From Duganella sp. SG902 (lineage in GTDB: Bacteria; Pseudomonadota; Gammaproteobacteria; Burkholderiales; Burkholderiaceae_D), in contig NZ_JABMJK010000006.1 in the NCBI RefSeq assembly GCF_013376005.1, forward strand, positions 186,001 through 250,000: DNA of 64,000 nt. Direction: 5' to 3'. The notes below the pieces were generated by a model that worked only from the letters and a program-made list of their open reading frames with translations, was not told where the DNA came from and made no database searches. Position 1 is the stretch's first letter, and each line of letters opens with the position of its first letter. A program made the translations under genes and the position numbers. Shown in pieces: positions 24,370 to 33,336 of the stretch.

Positions 24370-26114
24370 TTGCCGCTCCCCGAACGCAAGGCGCGTATTT
24401 CGATCAGCAACTCAGGGCTCAGCACCGAGCCGTACTCCGCCAGCAGCTGTTCCGGCGACATGCCGCTACGCGACAGATCGGCGGCAAATTTCTCGTGATA
24501 CTTGCGTGCAGTGGAATCGCCAAACACCGCCTGCGAGACGCTGTCGATACTCGCGCCCAAGGTCTTCATCCGCACGTGGCCGATATGGACTTGCTTCGAC
24601 TCCTCGTCCTCAAATGAAAAGATGTGCGCGCAATGGGTCGGCACCTCGCGCACGATATAGGCGGAATGCGTGGCGATCAGCGCGATTGATTTGGTCGCCG
24701 CCAGCACCGTATATACCAGCGTCACGAACTCGCAGATCAGATTCGGATGCAGATGAGTCTCCGGCTCGTCGATCATCACCAAGGTGCCGTGGTCAATGCT
24801 GCTGATCAGGCGCAACGCAAACCGGAAGAAAATATGCTGGCCGCTGCTGGGGTGTAAAAGGCGGATACGATTGTCGTCGCCGCTCGGCACATAAAACCCC
24901 ATGGGGCGCGCGGTATCGACGGCGGACGTGAACAAGAGATGCCTTTGTTCGTTCATCACCAGAATGTCCAGGGCGCGCACGTAATAATCGCCCTCCTCAT
25001 TCTGGCAAGTGAAGCTATCCTGCGCAACCTCCGGCAGCACCGGCAGGTACAGCATGTCAAGGTCGATATGCTCACGGAGCGTGCGTTTCAGGAGCGCGAA
25101 GCGGGTCAGCTGCGTACCGGCAAACTGGCTTTGGTCCCGGATCAGGTCGACCATTAAATTCGTCAGGGGATTCTGCTCTTTTCCAGGTATGGACGCGTTG
25201 GCGACATTGACCAGGTTGAAGTACTGGTACTCGAAATTCCCCTCATTGGTGGCACGCCGTGGAAAGCGATCCTCCGGGGTGGTGGAGAACACCAGCAGGC
25301 GGTTATAGGGCGGTCCATCATACTCGGGCTCGGAAATGGCTTCTGACGATTCTTCAAACGGAGTGGCCGCCTGGTCGGTCTTCCCCGACAACTCGCCTAG
25401 CGTTAATACGAACTCCCTCAGCAAGCGCGTCTTGCCGGTACCGTTGATGCCGATCAGACAGTGAATCCGGTCTTCGAACAAGCCGAGATCCTGAAAACCC
25501 ACCGACAAGTCATGCACGCCTTCATCGAAACCGTGCAATTGTGCGCGGAAGGCGAAATTCTTCCTTGTTTCCTGGATCTCCCTGATCTGGCGTCCCTGCA
25601 GCGAGCGCATGCCCCGCCGCATGGCCCGGTACGCGGCCGGGGATCGCAGGACGCCAAGGGTGAACGGCGGTTGCACAAGCAGGCGCGTGATGTCCGGGCC
25701 ATATGCTGATTCCTTCAGCAATAGCACATCGTTCAAAGCCAGCAATATCGAGCGCAACTCAGCCTCATCGCGGGCCCATTTTGCCAGTTGCGCGTATCCT
25801 TGCTCATGTCCGATGAGGGTGGCGAACAGCAGCCGTCCATGCGGTGCGGTCGGCGCATCGCCCGCGCCGTCGTGGCGTAGCAGGTATGGATGGGTCATAA
25901 TCCATTGCTGCAGATTACGCGGCCTGTTGTCGCTCAGAGGCACCACGTAGGCGGTGACGGAAATCCGTTGCCGTCCGTCCGGCGGATTGATGGAAATCAG
26001 GGCGTTAAAGTTAAACGAAAAATCGTTCCAGCCCGAATTGGTGGGAAGAATCCGTATGCCCCCCGGTGGGACGTCAGCCTTTGCATCGACAGTAAAAGAT
26101 AAACTCCAAGCCAT
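24366..26114 (-). CDS. SMC/OLD-like ATPase, PtuA-like (Septu)
   Basis: 582 residues. Walker A GINGTGKT at 222-229, signature-like HPSSGQ around 421-426, Walker B LVMIDEPETHLHP at 445-457 and switch histidine in ATHSAYI at 481-487. This is the SMC-type AAA ATPase layout of PtuA. Unusually, about 200 residues precede the P-loop strand (typical PtuA puts it close to the N terminus); this part has no motif I recognise. GGGGAG precedes the ATG. An HNH gene overlaps the 3' end. It is the first gene of the pair; upstream is an AT-rich stretch (26115-26205) that may hold the promoter. Confidence 0.84.
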   Translation of the reverse strand: MAWSLSFTVDAKADVPPGGIRILPTNSGWNDFSFNFNALISINPPDGRQRISVTAYVVPLSDNRPRNLQQWIMTHPYLLRHDGAGDAPTAPHGRLLFATLIGHEQGYAQLAKWARDEAELRSILLALNDVLLLKESAYGPDITRLLVQPPFTLGVLRSPAAYRAMRRGMRSLQGRQIREIQETRKNFAFRAQLHGFDEGVHDLSVGFQDLGLFEDRIHCLIGINGTGKTRLLREFVLTLGELSGKTDQAATPFEESSEAISEPEYDGPPYNRLLVFSTTPEDRFPRRATNEGNFEYQYFNLVNVANASIPGKEQNPLTNLMVDLIRDQSQFAGTQLTRFALLKRTLREHIDLDMLYLPVLPEVAQDSFTCQNEEGDYYVRALDILVMNEQRHLLFTSAVDTARPMGFYVPSGDDNRIRLLHPSSGQHIFFRFALRLISSIDHGTLVMIDEPETHLHPNLICEFVTLVYTVLAATKSIALIATHSAYIVREVPTHCAHIFSFEDEESKQVHIGHVRMKTLGASIDSVSQAVFGDSTARKYHEKFAADLSRSGMSPEQLLAEYGSVLSPELLIEIRALRSGSGN

Positions 26115-26205
26115 AAGCTCCCCATTTAAAGTTGCCTTGGGAAAAGCTTATCATTTAATTCCTCTAGGAAATTCACGAATTCTCACGCGGCCCACCTGAA
26201 GTTGG

Positions 26206-26736
26206 TCATCGGTTCGTCTTGCGCCGCCTGAGCAAATACCAGGCGAGTCCCGCCGCCGCCGAGGCCACCGCGACCTTGCGCACCAGCCCGGCCCGGTTGT
26301 GGCGCCATTCCGCGCCCAGTCCCATCTCCGCCAGGACATTCGGCACCCTGCCCCGCGCCAGGTCCTCGCCCAGGCCTTCCACCACGTTGACGCGATCGGC
26401 CAGCAACAGCATCAGCCAGTGACGGATGTCATTCTCGCTCAGTTGATAGGCCGCGCCGCGCAGCTTGCCGCTCAGCCCCGACGGCGGCGCGCTGGTGCCG
26501 AACACCGGCGTCATGCCGGGACGCTCGATGGAATGGAATACCTCGACACTAAGCGGCTGGTGCTCCGGCTGCCGCGCGGGCACGCCCTCCAGGCGTGGCG
26601 GCGTGCGTTCCATCGGATAGGCCGGGCGCCAGGCGCGATCGAGGTCCGTGCCCCAGCCCGGAATGTGGGCGAAGTCAGCGCTATTGACGCCATCCGCGCG
26701 GTGCGAGTGGCCGTGTGTGTCGACTGGAAAATTCAT
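26206..26736 (-). CDS. Uncharacterised protein with C-terminal membrane anchor
   Basis: 176 residues. The first 100 are polar and proline-rich (HIPGWGTDLDRAWRPAYPMER), the middle is helical (AYQLSENDIRHWLMLLLADRVNVVEGL), and the C terminus is a single hydrophobic helix followed by basic residues (VAVASAAAGLAWYLLRRRKTNR). GGAGG lies 7 bases before the ATG, inside the end of the alcohol dehydrogenase gene (2 bp gap), so it is downstream in that operon. I recognise no family. Confidence 0.6.
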   Translation of the reverse strand: MNFPVDTHGHSHRADGVNSADFAHIPGWGTDLDRAWRPAYPMERTPPRLEGVPARQPEHQPLSVEVFHSIERPGMTPVFGTSAPPSGLSGKLRGAAYQLSENDIRHWLMLLLADRVNVVEGLGEDLARGRVPNVLAEMGLGAEWRHNRAGLVRKVAVASAAAGLAWYLLRRRKTNR

Positions 26737-26738
26737 GG

Positions 26739-27890
26739 TCAGCCTCCGTTCGGCATGGTCAGCACCGTCTTGATGCAGTTATCGAGCTTGCTGGAAAAAA
26801 TATGGTACGCGTCCGACACGTCCTCCAGCGGCACGCGGTGGGTGATGATTTTCCTCGGCTCCAGATGACCGGCCTGTATGTGCTCGATCAGGCGCGGCAG
26901 GTGGCGCTTGACGCTGGCCTGATTCATGCGCAAGGTCAGTCCCTTGTTCAAGGCATTTCCGATTGGCACGGCGTTGAAGGTGGGACCGTACACGCCCACA
27001 ATCGACACGTTGCCGCCCTTGCGCACCGAGTTGATGGCCCAGTGCAGCGCGGTCGCGGAGCCGGCCTGCCACTTGAGGTAGCGCCCGCTCAGCGTCTGCA
27101 TGACGTTGCCGGCCGCCTCGCAACCCACGCAGTCGATGCAGACATCGGCGCCCAGCCAGTCCGTGATTTTCTTGATGTGCACCGCCATGTCGTCCACCTC
27201 GCGGAAATTGATGACCTCGCACTGCGCGTACGCGCGCACGAATTCCAACCGGTATTCCACATGGTCCACCACGATCACCCGGCCCGCCCCCAGCAGCCAC
27301 GCCGACTTGGCGGCAAAGACGCCGACCGGGCCGGCGCCAAAGATCACCACCGTGTCGCCGCGCTGGATGTCGCCCATCTCGGCGGCCTGATAGCCTGTAG
27401 GTAAGGCGTCGGTGAGCAGCACGGCGTCGTCCAGGTCCAAGTCCGCCGGCAGCACGGTGGGGCCGACATCGGCCATCGGCACGCGCACGTACTCGGCCTG
27501 GCCGCCGTCGTAGCCGCCGGCCGTGTGCGAATAACCGTAGATGGCGCCGACCGCGCTGGCCTCGGGATTCACGTTGTGGCAATTGCTGTAGAGCTCGCGC
27601 TGGCAGAAAAAGCAGCTGCCGCAAAAGATGTTGAATGGCACCAGCACATGGTCGCCCACCTTCAGCTTGGTCACCGAGGGACCGACCTCCACCACCACGC
27701 CGGTGAACTCGTGACCGAAGGTCGAGCCCACGCGCGTGTCCGGCACCAGGCCATGGTAGAGATGCAGGTCGGAGCCGCAAATACATGAGCGCGTCACGCG
27801 CACGATGGCATCGTCGGGATGCTCGATGACCGGATCAGATTTCTGATCCGCCCTTACGCGGTAAGGCCCCCTGTAATTCATCGCTAGCAT
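26739..27890 (-). CDS. Zinc-dependent alcohol dehydrogenase
   Basis: 383 residues of the medium-chain dehydrogenase family. Catalytic zinc ligands: Cys in CICGSDLH, and GHEFTG; structural zinc cysteines in FNIFCGSCFFCQRELYSNC; NAD-binding GAGPVGVFAAKSA. It resembles the glutathione-independent formaldehyde or aldehyde-dismutase-like alcohol dehydrogenases. I chose the ATG at 27890 (AGGAG 9 bases before it) rather than an in-frame start far upstream. Substrate not known. Downstream is the 26206-26736 gene, 2 bp away. Confidence 0.88.
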   Translation of the reverse strand: MLAMNYRGPYRVRADQKSDPVIEHPDDAIVRVTRSCICGSDLHLYHGLVPDTRVGSTFGHEFTGVVVEVGPSVTKLKVGDHVLVPFNIFCGSCFFCQRELYSNCHNVNPEASAVGAIYGYSHTAGGYDGGQAEYVRVPMADVGPTVLPADLDLDDAVLLTDALPTGYQAAEMGDIQRGDTVVIFGAGPVGVFAAKSAWLLGAGRVIVVDHVEYRLEFVRAYAQCEVINFREVDDMAVHIKKITDWLGADVCIDCVGCEAAGNVMQTLSGRYLKWQAGSATALHWAINSVRKGGNVSIVGVYGPTFNAVPIGNALNKGLTLRMNQASVKRHLPRLIEHIQAGHLEPRKIITHRVPLEDVSDAYHIFSSKLDNCIKTVLTMPNGG

Positions 27891-28024
27891 GATGTGGCGC
27901 TCCTGAATCGGGAAAGGTGAACCAATTGTACGCGCCGGTGGCCGGTGATCCGCGATGTATTTCAGCCGTGCGCGCCTATTTTTCACTAACAATTATCGGC
28001 AGAAATACACCACGCGCCCAACGG

Positions 28025-29203
28025 CTAAAGCTGCGCCACACCCCACACGCGCCCGGCGATGTAGGTCGCGCCGTCGCGGGTATTGATCAAGTCGCGGAAG
28101 ATGGCGTTCAGCGCGCGCGCTTCCGGGCTGGGACGCATCAACGCGACCTGCGCGCGCGACCAGTCCAGCACTTGCGCGCCGATCGGATGGCGCTCGGCCT
28201 GATAGCTATCCAGCAATCCAGCAGGCGCCTCGCCGTGGATGGTGGCGGCCAGCTTCCAGCCGAGGTTCACAGCGTCGCCCAGGCCCAGGTTCAAACCCTG
28301 CCCGCCCAGCGGCGAGTGAATGTGCGCGGCGTCGCCGGCCAGCAGCACGCGGCCTTGGTGATAACTGGTGGCCTGGCGCGCCCGGTCGGTCCAGGTGGTG
28401 GCGACGTGCAGCGCGCCGACGGTGACGTCGGTGTCCGAGATACGGCGCAGCACCGCCTGCACGTGCTCCCGGGAGACCGGCAGGCCGGCCTGATGGAATG
28501 CGCCGCCGTCGAAGTCCTGCATATTCAGGTAGCCCGGCTGCGACTGGAAATACATGCCGCGCGCGGTCGCAACGCGGCCGGCGCCCAGCTTCTCCGGGTC
28601 GACGATATCGAGCTTGACGGAATAGCCGGTAAATTCCGGCTCGGTGCCCTCAAACGCAAAGCCGCCCAGTTTGCGCACGACGCTGCGCGCGCCATCACAG
28701 CCCACCAGCCACGCGGCGCCAAACGACTGATCGCCCGCTTGCACGGTCACGCCATCCGTGTCCTGCTGAAAAGCGGTGATGGCCAGCCCGCGCCGGATGT
28801 CCACGCCAAGTTCCTCCGCGCGCCGCGTGAGGACCGCCTCCAGCTCGGCCATTTCCGCCAGCAGGCTGTATGGCAAGCCTGGCCTCCATCGCGAGGTATC
28901 GATATGGTCGAAGCTGAAGGGAATGCCGGCGAAATGGCCGGCCTGCCTGCCGCGAGACGCGTTAAACGGATTGGTCATCCGCTTGGGCACCTCCATCCGC
29001 TCCAACAGGCCCCGTCGGTGCAAGGCCTCGATCGACGGCGCCGACAGGCCGCGTATGCCGAACGGCAGCTGCTTCAATGGTGAATGGGGATCGGCGGCCT
29101 TTTCCAGCACGAGGACCGTGCATCGTGCCAGCGCGAGTTCGCAAGCCAGCATCAGCCCCACGGGGCCGGCGCCTGCGATGATAACGTGATGTGATGTGTT
29201 CAT
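28025..29203 (-). CDS. FAD-dependent monooxygenase
   Basis: 392 residues. IIAGAGPVGLMLACELA is the GxGxxG FAD-binding motif, VGCDGARSVVRK the DG motif, and LLAGDAAHIHSPLGGQGLN the GD motif of flavoprotein aromatic hydroxylases (PHBH fold). It lacks the thioredoxin-like C-terminal domain of longer relatives. Last gene of a six-gene operon; it starts 17 bp after the AraC stop. Substrate unknown; an aromatic compound or antibiotic is plausible. Confidence 0.85.
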   Translation of the reverse strand: MNTSHHVIIAGAGPVGLMLACELALARCTVLVLEKAADPHSPLKQLPFGIRGLSAPSIEALHRRGLLERMEVPKRMTNPFNASRGRQAGHFAGIPFSFDHIDTSRWRPGLPYSLLAEMAELEAVLTRRAEELGVDIRRGLAITAFQQDTDGVTVQAGDQSFGAAWLVGCDGARSVVRKLGGFAFEGTEPEFTGYSVKLDIVDPEKLGAGRVATARGMYFQSQPGYLNMQDFDGGAFHQAGLPVSREHVQAVLRRISDTDVTVGALHVATTWTDRARQATSYHQGRVLLAGDAAHIHSPLGGQGLNLGLGDAVNLGWKLAATIHGEAPAGLLDSYQAERHPIGAQVLDWSRAQVALMRPSPEARALNAIFRDLINTRDGATYIAGRVWGVAQL

Positions 29204-29220
29204 GCCCCGTAGTGTAGGGC

Positions 29221-30036
29221 TCAGTCCTCGCGCGGCGCTTGTACAAATGCGACAAAATCGTCGCCCGCCGCTTGCCTGCCCTGCCGCGCCGCGCGCGCGA
29301 AGGCGGCCGGCGTGGCGCCGCTATAGCGCTTGAATTCGCGGCTCAGGTGCGACTGGTCGGTGTAGCCGAGTTCCTGCGCCAGCGCGGACAGGCTGGTCTC
29401 CGGCACGCTCCACAGGCGGTTGCGCACCTGCTCGAAACGCATCAGGCCCGAGACGTCTTTCACCGTATGGCCGGACGATTGCTTGAACTTGCGCTCCAGT
29501 GTGCGCACCGTGGCATGCGCCGCCGCCGCGACTTCGCTCACCGGCATGGCGCCATGGGCCTTGCGCATCGACTCACCGGCCTTGAACAACATGCTGTCCA
29601 ACGCCAGCCGCGCGTGCGCCTGCAAGAGATAGCGCCGCAGCTCGGCCAAAGCCGCGTCCAGATCGCCAGCCTGCAAGCGCGCCGCCAGCACCGGCTGCAA
29701 TTGCGCGATGGGATGGGTGAAGGTGTGCACGCTGCGCTTCGCGGACGGCAGCCCAAGCAGGTCAAACACCATCCACGGATAGCAGCGGACGCCGATGATC
29801 TCTAGCAGGCCCGCCGTGGTGAAGGTCACAGGCTGGTTCAGTAAGCCCATCATGAACGGCGATGGCAGCGCGACGCCATCACGCGCCACGCTGCCGAAGC
29901 AAAAGACGATTTCCGCGTAACCATCCGGCAGCACCTCAAAGCTGCACGGCCGCGCGCCGAAATCCCGGCGGTTGTACCACAGGCATTTGATGGCCTCGCG
30001 CAGTTCGGCGGGCGGATCAAATTCCTCGTGCAGCAT
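29221..30036 (-). CDS. AraC-family transcriptional regulator
   Basis: 271 residues. The C terminus (about 165-260) has the two helix-turn-helix units of AraC/HTH_18 (SEVAAAAHATVRTLERKFKQS, GYTDQSHLSREFKRYSGATPAAF). The N-terminal 130 residues match the DUF6597 sensing domain found in related regulators. It starts directly on the stop of the LytTR regulator gene (no gap), placing it in the same operon. Confidence 0.87.
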   Translation of the reverse strand: MLHEEFDPPAELREAIKCLWYNRRDFGARPCSFEVLPDGYAEIVFCFGSVARDGVALPSPFMMGLLNQPVTFTTAGLLEIIGVRCYPWMVFDLLGLPSAKRSVHTFTHPIAQLQPVLAARLQAGDLDAALAELRRYLLQAHARLALDSMLFKAGESMRKAHGAMPVSEVAAAAHATVRTLERKFKQSSGHTVKDVSGLMRFEQVRNRLWSVPETSLSALAQELGYTDQSHLSREFKRYSGATPAAFARAARQGRQAAGDDFVAFVQAPRED

Positions 30037-30768
30037 TTACTGCACCACCGCGCGGATCTTCTGGTAGCCGCTACGGCTGATCGGCACGCGGCTGCCGTCC
30101 CTCAGGATGGCGACGTGGCTGTCCTTGGTGGCCTGCTCGATGCGGTCCACGAACGCGATGTTGACGATGTAGGAGCGGTGGATGCGCAGGAACTGCTCGG
30201 GGTCCAGCTGCTCCTCCAGTTCCGACATGCGCTGGTTCTTCAGGTAGGACTTGCCCTCCGAGCGGATCTGCACGTAGTCGTCCTGCGCCTCGATATGCTC
30301 GATCTTGTCGGCGTTGATGACGTGGACCCTGGCGCCGTCCCGTATCAGCACACGGCCCAGCGGCTTGTTGCGGCCGGACGCCTCGCGCACCATCTTTTCC
30401 ACCGCCTCGCCGCCCGCCCCAAGGTTGGCGCGCGCATGCGCCAGCGCCTGGTCGAAACGCTGCTGGCTGAAAGGCTTCAGCAGATAATCCAGCGCATGGA
30501 ATTCAAACGCTTTGATCGCGTACTGGTCGTACGCGGTGGCGAAGATGTAGCGCGTCTTGCTGCCGGCCAGTTCCGCCACCTCGAAACCATCGAGCTTGGG
30601 CATCTGAATATCCAAAAACACCAGGTCGGGCGACAGTTCGGTGATCGCCTTCACCGCCTCGAAGCCGTTGCCGCATTCGGCCACGATCTCCACGTCCGCG
30701 TGCCCGGACAAATATTCGCGCACCACGCCGCGCGCCAGCATTTCATCGTCCACGATGATGATACGCAT
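30037..30768 (-). CDS. LytTR-type response regulator
   Basis: 243 residues: receiver domain (IIIVDDEMLARG, phosphoacceptor in LVFLDIQMP, KPF) and a C-terminal LytTR DNA-binding domain (DKIEHIEAQDDYVQIRSEGKSY, FLRIHRSYIVNIAFV). Partner of the LytS-type kinase encoded 3 bp upstream. It probably controls its own operon and envelope genes. Confidence 0.93.
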   Translation of the reverse strand: MRIIIVDDEMLARGVVREYLSGHADVEIVAECGNGFEAVKAITELSPDLVFLDIQMPKLDGFEVAELAGSKTRYIFATAYDQYAIKAFEFHALDYLLKPFSQQRFDQALAHARANLGAGGEAVEKMVREASGRNKPLGRVLIRDGARVHVINADKIEHIEAQDDYVQIRSEGKSYLKNQRMSELEEQLDPEQFLRIHRSYIVNIAFVDRIEQATKDSHVAILRDGSRVPISRSGYQKIRAVVQ

Positions 30769-30771
30769 ACC

Positions 30772-31851
30772 TCAATCCCCTTGTCCGCCCGTTTGCGCGG
30801 GCATCGTGATGTCCACGCCAAAGCTGTTTTCCTGCCGTCCCCATTGGATGCCGGCTTCGTGTTTGTAGGCGCCCGCCAGGCGCTGGCGCACATTGCTCAA
30901 TCCTATGCCATGGCCCTCGCCGCGGATCGACGACATGTCCTCGTCGACCGGATTGACCACGCCAATCCGCAAAATCGATCCGGAACGCCGCGCCGTGATG
31001 CGTATGGTACCGCCCTCCGGCATATTGCAGATGCCATGCTTGACGGCGTTTTCCACCAGCGGCTGGATGATCATCGGCGGCACCAGGCATTCCGCCGCGC
31101 CCTCCCCGATATCCTCCTCCACGCGCAGGCGCTCGCCGAAGCGCACCTGCTCGATGGCGAGGAAATGCCGTATCAGCACCATCTCCTCGCCCAGTGTGAC
31201 CTTTTTGTGCGCCTCCATGCCCAGGCTCTGGCGGAAGAAGCTGGCCAGTTCCAGCGTCATGCGCCGCGCCGCCTTGGGATCCTGCGAGGTCAGCGCGCTG
31301 ATGGAATTCAGGCTGTTGAACAGGAAGTGCGGGTCGATCTGCGTGCGCAGCATGCGCAGCTCGGCCTCCTGCGCCATCAGCAGCGACTCCAGCTCGCGTT
31401 GCTCGGCGTTCTTGGCGCGCACGAATTCGATCACCAGGTAATGCAGCGCGACCGCGAAGCCATACAGCAGCACACCCAGCACCACGATCAGCACCGACAA
31501 CTGCGGCGTGATGACGATGCCGCTCCATGCGGTCTCCAGCAGCAGGCACACGGCATTCCACAGGTTGCCCATGATAAGCCACAGGAAGCCCAGCACCATC
31601 GCCGCCACCGTGAGCACCAGCGTGGTCGGCATCGCGCCGCGCGCGCCCAGCGGATAGGCGCGGCACAGGTAGTAGGCCGAGTAGCCGGCGGCGAAGGCGT
31701 ACCACAGGTTCATGGGAATGGCGAACAGCATGGCGTTGGCCAGCGGCGTATCGCTGGCCAGCGAGATCACCCCACCCAATGCGCCTCCGAGGAACAGCCA
31801 TACCAGCAGGTAGACGACTGTGCCCCGGCGCGTCGCGGAGATTTCCTGCAT
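30772..31851 (-). CDS. LytS/YehU-type sensor histidine kinase
   Basis: 359 residues. N-terminal half with about five or six membrane helices, a linker (EFVRAKNAEQRELESLLMAQ), the His_kinase motif IDPHFLFNSLNSI and a HATPase (NAVKHGI, GHGIGLSNVRQRL). The ATG overlaps the stop of the LiaF-like gene (ATGA). It signals to the LytTR regulator encoded next, and the LiaF-like neighbour suggests it senses envelope damage. Confidence 0.92.
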   Translation of the reverse strand: MQEISATRRGTVVYLLVWLFLGGALGGVISLASDTPLANAMLFAIPMNLWYAFAAGYSAYYLCRAYPLGARGAMPTTLVLTVAAMVLGFLWLIMGNLWNAVCLLLETAWSGIVITPQLSVLIVVLGVLLYGFAVALHYLVIEFVRAKNAEQRELESLLMAQEAELRMLRTQIDPHFLFNSLNSISALTSQDPKAARRMTLELASFFRQSLGMEAHKKVTLGEEMVLIRHFLAIEQVRFGERLRVEEDIGEGAAECLVPPMIIQPLVENAVKHGICNMPEGGTIRITARRSGSILRIGVVNPVDEDMSSIRGEGHGIGLSNVRQRLAGAYKHEAGIQWGRQENSFGVDITMPAQTGGQGD

Positions 31852-32567
31852 CAGTTACGGACTTCCATGCCGCCCATGATGACGTAGCCGCGCACGATCA
31901 GGCGCTTGCCGGAACCGGGGCCGGTCGGCGGCACGGTCTTTTCATCGAAGCCGCCCATGATCGGCGTGCCGTCGAACACCACGGTCCAATCGACCGGCAC
32001 CTTGATGCCGATGCCGCCGCACAGCACAAACACGTTCAGCACAGCCTCGCCATTGATCGAGGCCTGGCGCAGATCCAGTTCGCAGCCGCCCATGATGGCG
32101 GTGATTTCGCCGCCGCGGAAGTCCTGGGTGGTGATGCGGTGCTTGAAGCCGCCCATGATGGCGGTGTAATTCAGCACCACGTCGGCGTCGGGTTTATCCA
32201 GCGGACCGGCATGCGGCTGCTCCAGCGCGGAACGGTTGGCCATCGACTTGACCACCACCGCCACGCCGGCGCCGATCAGCAGCAGCGGCCAGAGGGTGCG
32301 CCAGCCGATGTCGATCCAGCCCAGTTCCTTCAGCATGATCAGGCTGCCGCCGGCAATCAGCACGCCGCCGATGACGATGCCCGATTGGGTGCGGGTCTGC
32401 AGCACTTTCAGGATGCCGGCGCCAATCAGGATGGTCGGCAGGATGTGGACGCGCAGGTCGAGGTCCAGCCAGCCCAGGTTATCGAGCAGGAACAGCATGC
32501 CCAGGCCGATGACGAACAGGCCGATGACCATCTGGGTGGCGGGGTTGCGCTCGCGGCGGGTTCTCAT
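31851..32567 (-). CDS. LiaF-like membrane protein
   Basis: 238 residues with four membrane helices in the first 110 (VIGLFVIGLGMLFLLDNLG, LPTILIGAGILKVL, then two more), the LiaI/LiaF-like transmembrane domain, followed by a soluble beta-rich part (LNYTAIMGGFKHRI, GGEITAIMGGCELDL) repeating the IMGG motif that marks the LiaF C-terminal domain. LiaF tunes a LytS or LiaS kinase in other bacteria. The ATG at 32567 follows AAGGAGC. Overlaps the kinase start downstream. Confidence 0.85.
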   Translation of the reverse strand: MRTRRERNPATQMVIGLFVIGLGMLFLLDNLGWLDLDLRVHILPTILIGAGILKVLQTRTQSGIVIGGVLIAGGSLIMLKELGWIDIGWRTLWPLLLIGAGVAVVVKSMANRSALEQPHAGPLDKPDADVVLNYTAIMGGFKHRITTQDFRGGEITAIMGGCELDLRQASINGEAVLNVFVLCGGIGIKVPVDWTVVFDGTPIMGGFDEKTVPPTGPGSGKRLIVRGYVIMGGMEVRN

Positions 32568-32941
32568 GCTTGCTCCTTGATCGATGCGAAGATATTGTCC
32601 AACAGGGGGCGCAGCAGCAGGCCGACGCCCCATGCGACCAGCAGGGCCGGCCAGGTTTCACCGAAGCCCCAGCCCCAGATGTGATTGAACGAGACGTACC
32701 ACCAGCCGGCGAAGAAGATCTCCCACAAGCCGTTTAGCAGGTAGCGCGGGGAGGTCGGCGGGATGATCTTGGTGATGCCGCTGAGGACCAGCAGCCAGGG
32801 CCAGTAGCGCCAGATTTGCGGCCAGTTGATGTCCAGCTCCAGCATGCCCGCGCGTTCCAGCAGGACGGCCGAGCCAACGGCGATCAGCGCCAGGCCCCAG
32901 AACAGCTGTTTGCGCCAGCGGTATGCGGTTTCCACGTTCAT
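32564..32941 (-). CDS. LiaI-like small membrane protein (DUF5668)
   Basis: 125 residues with four hydrophobic segments (FWGLALIAVGSAVLLERAG, YWPWLLVLSGITKII, then WEIFFAGWWYVSF and WPALLVAWGVGLLL). It has the same transmembrane domain as the first half of its neighbour and overlaps it by 4 bp. First gene of the operon; it probably works with the LiaF-like protein. Confidence 0.75.
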   Translation of the reverse strand: MNVETAYRWRKQLFWGLALIAVGSAVLLERAGMLELDINWPQIWRYWPWLLVLSGITKIIPPTSPRYLLNGLWEIFFAGWWYVSFNHIWGWGFGETWPALLVAWGVGLLLRPLLDNIFASIKEQA

Positions 32942-33039
32942 GTTAGTCCCCCAAGTCGGTATGGATATAACAATACCGGGGAACCGCCGGGGGCGAAACC
33001 GCTATTCGGTGAATGACGGAAAAGGGCCGGTGAACGGCG

Positions 33040-33075
33040 AAAAAAAACCCACGGCGCGGTTGGCGTGAGTTTTTC
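33040..33075 (-). terminator. Intrinsic terminator of the 52-residue gene
   Basis: On the minus strand AAAAACTCACG pairs with CGTGGGTTTTT around a 10-base loop, followed by a run of T. It lies 9 bases after the stop of the small gene. Confidence 0.75.
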
Positions 33076-33083
33076 GGGGACGG

Positions 33084-33242
33084 TCAGTTGCGGCCGTTGC
33101 TGACTTTCTGCTCGAAGGCCATCAGGCCCCAACCCAGCTGGCGGCGGATCTCTTCCGGGGTTGGCGGCGGTTTCACCTCGTGCGTGCGGCGCTCGAGATA
33201 GGCACGGACCAGATACTTCGAAGGATGGGTAGTGGGCGTCAT
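33084..33242 (-). CDS. Small protein, 52 residues
   Basis: MTPTTHPSKYLVRAYLERRT at the N terminus, then charged and helical with PPTPEEIRRQLGW and FEQKVSNGRN at the end. GGAGG lies 5 bases before the ATG and an intrinsic terminator follows the stop, so it has its own gene layout. It is shorter than most automatic cut-offs. No family is recognised; the RRxLGWxLMAFEQK ending has the look of an amphipathic helix. Confidence 0.65.
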   Translation of the reverse strand: MTPTTHPSKYLVRAYLERRTHEVKPPPTPEEIRRQLGWGLMAFEQKVSNGRN

Positions 33243-33336
33243 GATGACCTCCATGTGGCGGCAACATCGTTATTTGGTAGCTTCAGTGTAGCCCCGCGCC
33301 GCCCGCCGCTCTGTACGGGCGCGCACACTGTATCGC

